Assembly: GCA_937937835.1 (NCBI GenBank) | Contig: CALDBJ010000126.1 | Location: forward strand, 1-11,165 | Origin: an uncultured Collinsella sp. | Lineage (GTDB): Bacteria > Actinomycetota > Coriobacteriia > Coriobacteriales > Coriobacteriaceae | Direction: 5' to 3' | DNA length: 11,165 bases | Notes under the pieces: model-generated | Database searches by the model: none | What the model saw: the letters and a program-made list of their open reading frames with translations, nothing else | Told to the model about the DNA's origin: nothing | Shown: positions 1 to 5,342 of the stretch, piece by piece | Layout: the number at the start of each line of letters is the position of its first letter | Numbering within the stretch: position 1 is the stretch's first letter | Made by a program: the position numbers and the translations under genes

Positions 1-45
1 ATCTGTAACAGTTAGACGGGAATTCGGGTCCTAGATGTTACAGAT
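1..45. repeat. Palindromic intergenic element (window edge)
   Basis: A perfect 10-base inverted repeat, ATCTGTAACA at 1-10 and TGTTACAGAT at 36-45, encloses a 25-base centre that is itself partly symmetric around GAATTC. It starts exactly at the window edge, so the element may continue upstream. There is no U-run after it on the plus strand, so a terminator is not supported. It could be a dispersed palindromic repeat or an operator or hairpin belonging to the unseen left-hand gene. Confidence 0.5.
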
Positions 46-63
46 TGAGATAATCGCGTCGTG

Positions 64-106
64 AAAACAAAAACCTCCGCGGGGGCGCTTCCCTTGCGGA
101 GGTTTT
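64..106 (-). terminator. Rho-independent terminator of the DXS-like gene
   Basis: The arms at 70-80 and 96-106 form an 11-bp perfect stem (AAAACCTCCGC with GCGGAGGTTTT) around a 15-base loop. Read on the minus strand, the stem runs into TTTTTGTTTTC. It begins one base after the stop codon of the minus-strand gene ending at 108, so it is that gene's terminator. The U-rich plus-strand side is weaker. Confidence 0.9.
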
Positions 107-107
107 C

Positions 108-1889
108 TTACTCGTTGAGTAGCCTCACGGCTTCGGCGGCCATGTTCTCGACCGTCATGCCGTTCTGCGCGAGCAGTTCGTTGGGGTCGTAGCGGTCGGG
201 GAAGCCCTTGGCGATGCCGAAGGTGCGCGTGCGCACGGGCGTGCAGGCCAGGTAGCACGCCACGCGCTCGCCCCAGCCGCCGTCCAAGATGCCGTCCTCG
301 AGGGTGACGACAACGCGATGCTCGGCGGCAAGACTGTCGAGGAACTCGCGGTCGAGCTCGGTTGCAAAGCGCGGGTTGACGAGCGTGGTCTCGATGCCGT
401 ACTCGGCGGCCAGGCGGTTTGCCACGCGCTCGCCCAGCTCAAAGAAATCACCGAGTGCGAGCACTGCTACGTCGCGACCCTGGCGAACCACGTTGTAGTG
501 AACGGCACTGTAGTCGGTGTCTTCGGTGGGCGCAAGGTCGGGACGGCTCACCAGGCCAATGCCGGGCACGCGAATCGCCACAGGATGTTCGCGATGGTCG
601 AGCGACCAGTTCAGCATGGACAGATATTCCTCCATGCAGGCCGGCGCTAGGTAGCGCATGTTGGGAAGAGCGCCCAGCATGGAAATATCGAAGAACGAGA
701 GGTGCGTCTCGGACGTGGTGCCAAAGATCGAGGCGCCAAACACCAAGATGGTTGCGGGGGCATCGTTGAGGCACAGGTCGTGCCACAGCTCGTCGTAGGC
801 GCGCTGCAAAAACGTGCCGTACACACCAAAGACTGGCTTGGCGCCCGAGCGCGCAAGCGCGGTGGCAAAAGTTACGGCGTGCTCCTCGGCAATGCCCACG
901 TCGACAAACTGTTTGCCGGCGGCAGCGCGAAGCTCGGGTGTAAAGCCCATGATGTAGGGCGTGGCGGCCGTGATGCCCACGACCTGCGAATCGCGCTCGA
1001 TGGCGGCGCTGAGCGCCTCGCCCGTAATGTCGGCATAGGTGCGCGGCGCAGGCTCGCTCGGATGGCCCGGGCAGAGCTTGCGTCCAGTTGCCATGTCAAA
1101 CGGACCCACGTGATGCCAGCGTTCGGGGTCGTTCTGGGCCGGCTCAAAGCCCTTGCCCTTGGCGGTGGAGACGTGCAGCACGATGGGATGATCGATATTG
1201 CGCAGTTCCTGCAGCGCGTCGACGAGGGCCAACACATCGTTACCGGCGTCCAGATAGCGGTAGTCGAGCCCCATCGCGCGGAAAACGTTGCGCTCGCAGG
1301 TGCCGTTGCTGGCGCGCAGCTCGGCCAGATTGCGATAGAGGCCACCGTGGTTTTCGGCGATGGACTGGTCGTTATCGTTGACGATGATGATCAGGTTGCT
1401 GTCGAGATCGGCGGCATTGTTAAAGCCCTCAAACGCCAAGCCGCCCGAAAGCGAGCCGTCGCCAATGATGGTGATGACGTTGTAGCTGTCGCCCGCCAGA
1501 TCGCGGGCGTGTGCCAAGCCGCAGCCCAGGCTCACCGATGTGGAGGTATGGCCCATGGCGAACAGGTCGTGCTCGGACTCGTCGGGATTGGCAAAGCCAG
1601 AAGCCTCGCCAAAACGTTCCGGATCGATATAGGTATACGCGCGCCCGGTCAGCGCCTTGTGGGCGTAGGTCTGGTGCGAAACGTCAAAGACAATCTTGTC
1701 GATAGGGGAGTTAAACACGCGATGAAGCGCAACCGTAAGCTCAACGACGCCCAGGTTGGGGGCAACGTGTCCGCCGACAGCGGCGGAGCTTTCGAGGATG
1801 GCGTGGCGAATCTCGCCGCAGAGCAGCGGAAGCTCGGCGCGGTCGAGAGCCTTGACGTCCTCGGGCGTTGTCGTTTGCGTAAGCAGCAT
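108..1889 (-). CDS. dxs: 1-deoxy-D-xylulose-5-phosphate synthase-like protein (divergent DXS)
   Basis: A 593-residue thiamine-diphosphate enzyme of the DXS/transketolase fold. Classical DXS condenses pyruvate with glyceraldehyde 3-phosphate to give DXP, the entry to the MEP isoprenoid pathway and to thiamine and pyridoxal synthesis. Visible motifs are GGH (39-41), DVSHQTYAHK (69-78), the TPP/Mg motif GDG (143-145) with NDN (171-173), the catalytic glutamate region GIAEEHAV (332-339; E335) and FLQRAYDE (360-367). It is slightly shorter than the usual ~620 residues. By eye, positions matching E. coli R420, D427 and the arginine of YPRG are G385, T392 and G443, so acceptor phosphate binding looks altered. 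The fold is secure and the exact reaction is not. The ATG at 1889 has GGAG about 12 bases upstream. The only nearby upstream ATG is followed at once by a stop. The gene is monocistronic with its own terminator. Confidence 0.82.
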   Translation of the reverse strand: MLLTQTTTPEDVKALDRAELPLLCGEIRHAILESSAAVGGHVAPNLGVVELTVALHRVFNSPIDKIVFDVSHQTYAHKALTGRAYTYIDPERFGEASGFANPDESEHDLFAMGHTSTSVSLGCGLAHARDLAGDSYNVITIIGDGSLSGGLAFEGFNNAADLDSNLIIIVNDNDQSIAENHGGLYRNLAELRASNGTCERNVFRAMGLDYRYLDAGNDVLALVDALQELRNIDHPIVLHVSTAKGKGFEPAQNDPERWHHVGPFDMATGRKLCPGHPSEPAPRTYADITGEALSAAIERDSQVVGITAATPYIMGFTPELRAAAGKQFVDVGIAEEHAVTFATALARSGAKPVFGVYGTFLQRAYDELWHDLCLNDAPATILVFGASIFGTTSETHLSFFDISMLGALPNMRYLAPACMEEYLSMLNWSLDHREHPVAIRVPGIGLVSRPDLAPTEDTDYSAVHYNVVRQGRDVAVLALGDFFELGERVANRLAAEYGIETTLVNPRFATELDREFLDSLAAEHRVVVTLEDGILDGGWGERVACYLACTPVRTRTFGIAKGFPDRYDPNELLAQNGMTVENMAAEAVRLLNE

Positions 1890-2117
1890 CGTTGTGGGTT
1901 ACTCCATGCGAATCGAGCGCCGGCGCTCCCTCGGCCGACACAATTGCACAAGACAGTCTCGCACATTTTTGCGTTTGATATGTGACGGCGGCGCGGTAAT
2001 TCGCCAACTGGTGGGGCAAAACGTTTTGTCCGATGCCATACTGATGTGTTCCATGATGTTTTTATCGATTGTGCACAGGCCGTGGCTTGCCGCCATGAGC
2101 CGCCGGAAGGAGGCAGC
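1890..2117. promoter_or_regulatory. Divergent intergenic region with palindrome CAAAACGTTTTG
   Basis: This 228-base spacer lies between the divergent DXS-like and HD-domain genes and must hold promoters for both. The clearest element is a perfect 12-base palindrome, CAAAACGTTTTG at 2017-2028, with GG and CC extending the symmetry if one base is skipped. A central CG with A/T-rich arms resembles LacI-family operators, but nothing here identifies a regulator. I could not assign a convincing -35/-10 pair on either strand. No TPP riboswitch core was recognised upstream of the DXS-like gene. Confidence 0.4.
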
Positions 2118-2654
2118 ATGTCCGATGCCGTTCGTGCCGAGAAAATCGCGCACGAGGTCGAGTATGCCGCCCGCCAGCTCGCCCAGGCGGGCCGCTTGGA
2201 CCTGACGCGCGAGTTTATCCAGCATGGCGACGTGACGGTCTATGCACATGTGACCTCGGTGGCACGGGCAAGTCTGTCCTTTGCCGAGCGCTTGGGCCGT
2301 GCTGGCATTTCGGTCGACCGTGCCTCGCTGCTGCGCGGAGCCCTGTTACACGATTACTTTCTCTACGATTGGCACGACCCCGACCCGAGCCATCGCCTGC
2401 ACGGATTTCGGCATCCGTTTTTTGCCCTGGCGCGTGCGGAAGAAGATTTTGAGCTGACGCCGCGCGAGCGGAATATTATCGTGCGGCATATGTTTCCGCT
2501 GGTGCCGGTGCCGCCGACGTGTCGTGAGGCTTGGATTGTATGCCTGGCAGACAAATGGTGCGCGCTGCGCGAGACAGTCGCCGGCCGCCTGCCGCGCAAG
2601 GACGAGGCGGACGATGGCGTGAGCAAAGCATCGAGCGAAAAGGGGAGAGGGTAG
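2118..2654 (+). CDS. HD-domain phosphohydrolase-like protein
   Basis: A 178-residue soluble protein with the metal-binding signature of the HD superfamily: H44, the HD pair H78-D79 in RGALLHDYFLYDWH, and D145 in LADKWCA. Further histidines at H86, H99 and H124 (IIVRHMFP) are typical of HD proteins with a two-metal centre. Family members hydrolyse phosphomonoesters or phosphodiesters, often of nucleotides. The substrate cannot be read from the sequence. The start is set at ATG 2118 because AAGGAGG at 2107-2113 sits 4 bases before it. A GTG at 2046 would add 24 residues but has no ribosome binding site. The last ~20 residues are charged and probably disordered. The next gene starts 3 bases after the stop, so the two are almost certainly co-transcribed. 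Confidence 0.78.
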   Translation: MSDAVRAEKIAHEVEYAARQLAQAGRLDLTREFIQHGDVTVYAHVTSVARASLSFAERLGRAGISVDRASLLRGALLHDYFLYDWHDPDPSHRLHGFRHPFFALARAEEDFELTPRERNIIVRHMFPLVPVPPTCREAWIVCLADKWCALRETVAGRLPRKDEADDGVSKASSEKGRG

Positions 2655-2657
2655 ACG

Positions 2658-3677
2658 GTGGGAACCGCGATTGATATGGCTTTTGGCGGCTCGACGCTTG
2701 CCGCCTGCCCGCTTTCGGCACTGGTGCTCTCGTTTGCCTTTTACGGGTTTTGCGGTTGGGCATGGGAGTCGACGGTCTGCGCCATGCTCAATCACGGACG
2801 ATTTGCCAACAGTGGCTTTTTGCTGGGGCCGTGTTGTCCTATCTATGGTGTGGGCGGCATTGCCTGCTGGCTTTTGCTGCGCGGAATTCCGGATGCCGCG
2901 AGCCAGTTTGTCGCCGCGGCGCTTGTGTGCAGCGTAATCGAGTACAGTGTGGGCCTCCTATTGGAAAAGACAACAGGCGCTCGCTTTTGGGACTATTCGC
3001 ACCTGCCGTTTAACTTGCACGGACGCATCTGTCTGTACTGGGCCTGTGCGTTTGGCTTGGGTGCGTTGTGCATCTGTCGCGTGGTGGAGCCGGCGGTGTT
3101 GGGGCTGCTTGGCCATCTGCCGGTGCTGATTGTGCGGTTGTCCGCCTTTATCGTCGCGGTCGCGATGATGGTCGACGCGGTGTGCTCGTTGGCGAGCTGG
3201 CGGCGTCTGTCCGATCAGCTGGAGCGCGTGCGCGCCGACCTTGCCGACCGCATCAATGAGTCGCTTGCCGATGCGTCCGACTCAATGCTCGAGCGCATTC
3301 CCGAATCGACGATTGACTCGGTGGCACAGACGCATATCCGTAGCCGTGCCGTTAACGCGTGGCTGGCGGAGCTGGGCGATGCGACGCTCGATGCCCTGCG
3401 CGAGAAGGCTTCGATGCCGACGTTTATCGCGGATGGTGCTCGCGGCCTGGCGCTTGCCGCCCGCCGCGTGGCCGATGCCGCGCCGAACATGCCGCGTCCG
3501 TCGCTCAGTCGTCGCCTTGCCGGCAAGCGCATAAGCCGTCCGGTGCCGAGCGTGTCACTCAGCCGCCGCGACCTACGCTTCTTTAACGCCTTCCCGCGCC
3601 TGCGCATCAATCGCTACGAAGGTGTCATTCGAGCAACTAATCTCCGCGACCGCGCCCACGAGCTGTTCCGCCGCTAG
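2658..3677 (+). CDS. PF06541-type membrane protein (putative ABC-transporter type IV)
   Basis: A 339-residue protein. Residues ~17-175 are hydrophobic with about five membrane segments (roughly 17-40, 52-75, 82-103, 125-150, 155-178). They carry the signatures I associate with PF06541: FYGFCGWAWES (28-38), NHGRFANSGFLLGPCCPIYG (45-64), E103-K104 followed by WDYSHLPFNLHGR (111-123). Residues ~180-339 form a polar, arginine-rich, helical cytosolic tail with no recognised domain. The family name suggests an ABC permease, but no ATPase is nearby and transport is unproven. The start is GTG 2658 with GGGGAG about 10 bases upstream. An in-frame ATG at 2676 is a weaker alternative. It follows the HD gene by 3 bases, so a shared role at the membrane is likely but its nature is unknown. 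Confidence 0.75.
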   Translation: MGTAIDMAFGGSTLAACPLSALVLSFAFYGFCGWAWESTVCAMLNHGRFANSGFLLGPCCPIYGVGGIACWLLLRGIPDAASQFVAAALVCSVIEYSVGLLLEKTTGARFWDYSHLPFNLHGRICLYWACAFGLGALCICRVVEPAVLGLLGHLPVLIVRLSAFIVAVAMMVDAVCSLASWRRLSDQLERVRADLADRINESLADASDSMLERIPESTIDSVAQTHIRSRAVNAWLAELGDATLDALREKASMPTFIADGARGLALAARRVADAAPNMPRPSLSRRLAGKRISRPVPSVSLSRRDLRFFNAFPRLRINRYEGVIRATNLRDRAHELFRR

Positions 3678-3931
3678 CCGGGACGGGCGCGCTCACGGCT
3701 TCCTTGCTCGCGTATTTCCCGTCCGTTTCGCGTCCGTTGCCGCGCCGTTTCCAAGATTGCGGCACCGTTGGAGATTGCACGATCTGGGTCGAGCCGGTCG
3801 AGGAAGTCATCCGCATCCGTACCGGCGAACACGGCCCCGCCGCGGTGTAGGACAATCTTTCGCCTGACGGGCGCGACTCTCTTGGGGCGCGCCCGTTCTC
3901 GTCTACAATATCGTGCAGACGAAGGAGAGGC
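3678..3931 (+). promoter_or_regulatory. Spacer with hairpins and promoter for the HAD gene
   Basis: This 254-base spacer has a 9-bp perfect stem (ACGGGCGCG 3867-3875 with CGCGCCCGT 3888-3896), followed only by TCTCGTCT, so it is a weak terminator at best. A looser hairpin pairs GGACGGG (3681-3687) with CCCGTCC (3718-3724), soon after the PF06541 stop. TACAAT at 3904-3909 is a good -10 for the HAD gene, with TTGGGG at 3882-3887 as a poor -35 at 16-base spacing. The 10-mer GACGGGCGCG occurs at 3682 and 3866. The frame ending in TAG at 3848-3850 is open across the spacer but has no ribosome binding site. Confidence 0.5.
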
Positions 3932-4795
3932 ATGCCCATGATCAAGATGTTTGCGAGTGACTTAGACGGAACGCTGCTGAACGCCCTGCACGAGGCAGAT
4001 GGGACCATCCGCCGCGCCATTCGCGAGCTGACCGAGGCTGGCCTGCATGTGGTTCCCGCGACCGGACGCTCAACGCTGCCGATCGGCGAGCATGGCTTTA
4101 CGGGCCTGCCGCTTGACGCCTGCTGCTCCAATGGGTCCATCGTGCGCGACAGCCATGGCGAGGTGCTCAAGACCTGGATCATCGACCCGCAGATCACCGA
4201 GGAGCTGCTCAAGGAGTTTCCGGACATTTGCTTTGATTGCTCCACGCCCGATGGCATGTTCTCGAGCGGATCGTTTGAGATGCATCAGGCGGGCTTTAAA
4301 AAGGACAGCCCTATCAAGCGCATCGTGATGCGTGGCATGCGTGCACGTGGCGGGTATCACGAGGAGCAGTATTTCGACCAGTCGATCGGTGACATCCTGC
4401 GCCACGATGTGTGCAAGATCAACTGTCGCGTGACCTCGCTCGAGCTGGAGCGCGACCTTAAGGCGTATTTGGCCGAGCGATCGGACCGCGTGGTCAACGC
4501 GCCGTTCGATCCGGTGATGTTCGAGATCACGGACGTGGCGTGCAACAAGGGCGAGAGCGTGGCCTGGCTGGCGGGCTACTACGGTATTGCCGAGGACGAG
4601 GTCGCGGTTTACGGCGACGGCGGCAACGACATCGCCATGCTCAAGCGTTTCCGCCACAGCTACGCGACCAAAAACGCAAGCGATGCAGCTAAGGCCGCCG
4701 CTAGTGCGACCATCGGCAGCTGCATGGTCCACGCCGTCCCCAAACACATGCTTGCCACCATGCGCAAGCAAAACTCTCGCACCGTCATCGAATAA
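3932..4795 (+). CDS. Cof-type HAD-superfamily phosphatase
   Basis: A 287-residue cytosolic hydrolase of HAD subfamily IIB (Cof/YidA type). Enzymes of this family remove phosphate from sugar phosphates, nucleotides or cofactors through an aspartyl-phosphate. All motifs are present: motif I DLDGT with nucleophile D10 and acid/base D12, motif II T44-G45 in ATGR, motif III K206 in NKGES, and motif IV GDGGND (228-233), which binds Mg2+. Residues ~85-195 form the variable cap that sets specificity, so the substrate is unknown. Length is normal for the family. AAGGAGAGG at 3922-3930 could serve ATG 3932 or the in-frame ATG 3938, and the choice changes only two residues. The gene stands alone, with its own promoter and a hairpin terminator just after the stop. 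Confidence 0.88.
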   Translation: MPMIKMFASDLDGTLLNALHEADGTIRRAIRELTEAGLHVVPATGRSTLPIGEHGFTGLPLDACCSNGSIVRDSHGEVLKTWIIDPQITEELLKEFPDICFDCSTPDGMFSSGSFEMHQAGFKKDSPIKRIVMRGMRARGGYHEEQYFDQSIGDILRHDVCKINCRVTSLELERDLKAYLAERSDRVVNAPFDPVMFEITDVACNKGESVAWLAGYYGIAEDEVAVYGDGGNDIAMLKRFRHSYATKNASDAAKAAASATIGSCMVHAVPKHMLATMRKQNSRTVIE

Positions 4796-4796
4796 T

Positions 4797-4823
4797 GTGG
4801 CAAAGGGACGGTCCCTTTTTCAC
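4797..4823 (+). terminator. Palindromic hairpin terminator (left copy of a repeat)
   Basis: AAAGGGA (4802-4808) and TCCCTTT (4812-4818) form a 7-bp stem with loop CGG, followed by TT. GTG (4797-4799) and CAC (4821-4823) extend the symmetry. It starts one base after the HAD stop, so it probably ends that transcript. The layout TGTGRCAAAG...CTT..TCAC recurs at 5221-5251, so it may also be a copy of a dispersed palindromic element. Confidence 0.75.
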
Positions 4824-4838
4824 GAGGATCCTGCACCT

Positions 4839-4868
4839 TTGACATGCGAACATATATTCGTATATATA
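4839..4868 (+). promoter_or_regulatory. Sigma-70 type promoter of the small-peptide gene
   Basis: A consensus -35 TTGACA at 4839-4844 is followed by TATATA at 4861-4866 (16-base spacing) or 4863-4868 (18-base spacing). Transcription would start near 4873-4876 and give a leader of about 75 bases before the ATG at 4951. It is the best -35 in the window and the local AT content is far above the surroundings. Confidence 0.65.
4847..4860. promoter_or_regulatory. Candidate LexA (SOS) box
   Basis: CGAACATATATTCG matches the Gram-positive LexA/DinR operator CGAAC-N4-GTTCG at 9 of 10 fixed positions. The one difference is A for G at 4856. It fills the spacer between the -35 and -10 hexamers, where a bound repressor would block RNA polymerase. 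A match this good is expected about once per 34,000 random positions. No lexA gene is in the window, so regulation is inferred from the site alone. Confidence 0.5.
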
Positions 4869-4915
4869 ACTAAGTTTTGATAGAATCGGTATCGTTGACG
4901 GCAGTTCTATGTGCC

Positions 4916-4950
4916 GGGCAGCGCCCTCCATCTGATGGGAGGTGATGCCC
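4916..4950 (+). promoter_or_regulatory. Leader hairpin that buries the ribosome binding site
   Basis: GGGCA (4916-4920) pairs with TGCCC (4946-4950), and CCTC-CAT (4925-4931) pairs with ATG-G-GAGG (4935-4942, one bulged G), leaving a CTG loop. The right arm contains GGAGGTGAT (4938-4946), a near-perfect complement of the 16S rRNA 3' end. The structure ends on the base before the ATG at 4951. Such occlusion is known for type I toxin mRNAs and would keep translation low until the leader is remodelled. Confidence 0.55.
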
Positions 4951-5076
4951 ATGACCGATTTGATTGATTTCGTGAGACTTATGACCGCTTTGGTCTCGTT
5001 CTTCACGGCGCTTGTCGGCCTTTCCGAGGCACTCAAGCAGCGTTCGAAGCGCAACAGAAGGGGTCGCCGCCGCTAA
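4951..5076 (+). CDS. Small single-span membrane peptide, candidate type I toxin
   Basis: A 41-residue ORF, too short for most gene callers. Residues 1-9 include two aspartates. Residues 10-27 (LMTALVSFFTALVGLSEA) form one predicted membrane helix. Residues 29-41 are a strongly basic tail (KQRSKRNRRGRRR). By the positive-inside rule the tail would lie in the cytosol. The size and layout resemble small membrane toxins such as TisB and the Gram-positive holin-like/TxpA group, but I see no clear sequence match to a named family. The ATG at 4951 is preferred because GGAGG at 4938-4942 lies 8 bases upstream. An in-frame ATG at 4945 overlaps that site. It has its own promoter with a LexA-like box, a sequestering leader, and a converging minus-strand promoter. 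A regulatory or signalling peptide is the main alternative. Confidence 0.55.
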   Translation: MTDLIDFVRLMTALVSFFTALVGLSEALKQRSKRNRRGRRR

Positions 5077-5141
5077 GGCGTTGACCCCCTAATGCAAACA
5101 ACGGCGCTGCCCAGCTTTCCAGAACTTGGGCTGCCGTCGAC
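5050..5141 (-). ncRNA. Candidate antisense antitoxin RNA
   Basis: The minus-strand promoter at 5145-5173 would start a transcript near 5138-5141. It would fold at once into a hairpin (ACGGC 5101-5105 with GCCGT 5133-5137, inner GCCCA 5109-5113 with TGGGC 5127-5131), followed on the minus strand by TGTTTGC. A second hairpin (GGGGTC 5060-5065 with GACCCC 5083-5088) covers the stop codon of the small ORF and is followed by TTCTGTT. The RNA would therefore be about 90 bases and complementary to the 3' part of the peptide mRNA, as in txpA/RatA and bsrG/SR4. The 3' end is uncertain. Confidence 0.4.
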
Positions 5142-5144
5142 ACT

Positions 5145-5173
5145 ATTCTACCCACGAATGACATTTTGGACAA
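5145..5173 (-). promoter_or_regulatory. Minus-strand promoter facing the small-peptide gene
   Basis: On the minus strand, TTGTCC (5173-5168) and TAGAAT (5150-5145) are separated by exactly 17 bases, a good sigma-70 promoter. There is no minus-strand ORF with a ribosome binding site downstream, so a non-coding transcript is the likely product. Confidence 0.5.
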
Positions 5174-5220
5174 TCGGTAATGCCGCTCTAAAAGCCTGGC
5201 ACAACCTAGGCGGTCGCTGG

Positions 5221-5251
5221 ATGTGACAAAGAGGCTGCCCCTTCGTCACAT
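5221..5251. repeat. Palindromic element, right copy
   Basis: ATGTGAC (5221-5227) and GTCACAT (5245-5251) are perfect arms. Inside, AAG pairs with CTT and GG with CC, with two symmetric mismatches and a CTG loop. It shares the TGTGRCAAAG...CTT..TCAC layout with 4797-4823. There is no U-run on either side, so it is less likely to be a terminator. Together the two copies bracket the small-peptide cassette. Confidence 0.55.
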
Positions 5252-5276
5252 TCCAAATATTGCCTTTACGTGTTGA

Positions 5277-5321
5277 TGCACACGGTGTGCAATAATACTC
5301 GCACTGTGCAATAGCGCACAG
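5277..5321 (+). promoter_or_regulatory. Probable TetR operator region
   Basis: Just upstream of the TetR gene lie a 15-base palindrome TGCACAC-G-GTGTGCA (5277-5291), a second inverted repeat CTGTGC...GCACAG (5304-5309 and 5316-5321), and a 9-base direct repeat TGTGCAATA (5286-5294 and 5305-5313, 19 bases apart). TAATAC at 5293-5298 is a possible -10, but no well-spaced -35 is clear. TetR regulators commonly bind such repeats in their own promoter, so autoregulation of the operon is likely. Confidence 0.55.
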
Positions 5322-5342
5322 GTTGAGTAACAAGGAGGACGC

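Noticed and set aside
1897..1905. Minimal upstream ORF (ATG-GAG-TAA, minus strand) before the DXS-like gene
   Set aside because: It is only two codons and its GGAG is probably the ribosome binding site of the main gene. No leader-peptide logic is visible.
702..1985. 427-codon open frame on the plus strand
   Set aside because: It lies antisense to the DXS-like gene, whose motifs are unambiguous. No promoter or ribosome binding site was found.
2046..2117. GTG start upstream of the HD-domain gene
   Set aside because: The 24 extra residues resemble no domain and have no ribosome binding site, while ATG 2118 has AAGGAGG at ideal distance.
1890..2117. TPP riboswitch upstream of the DXS-like gene
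   Set aside because: The conserved THI-box core was not found on the minus strand.
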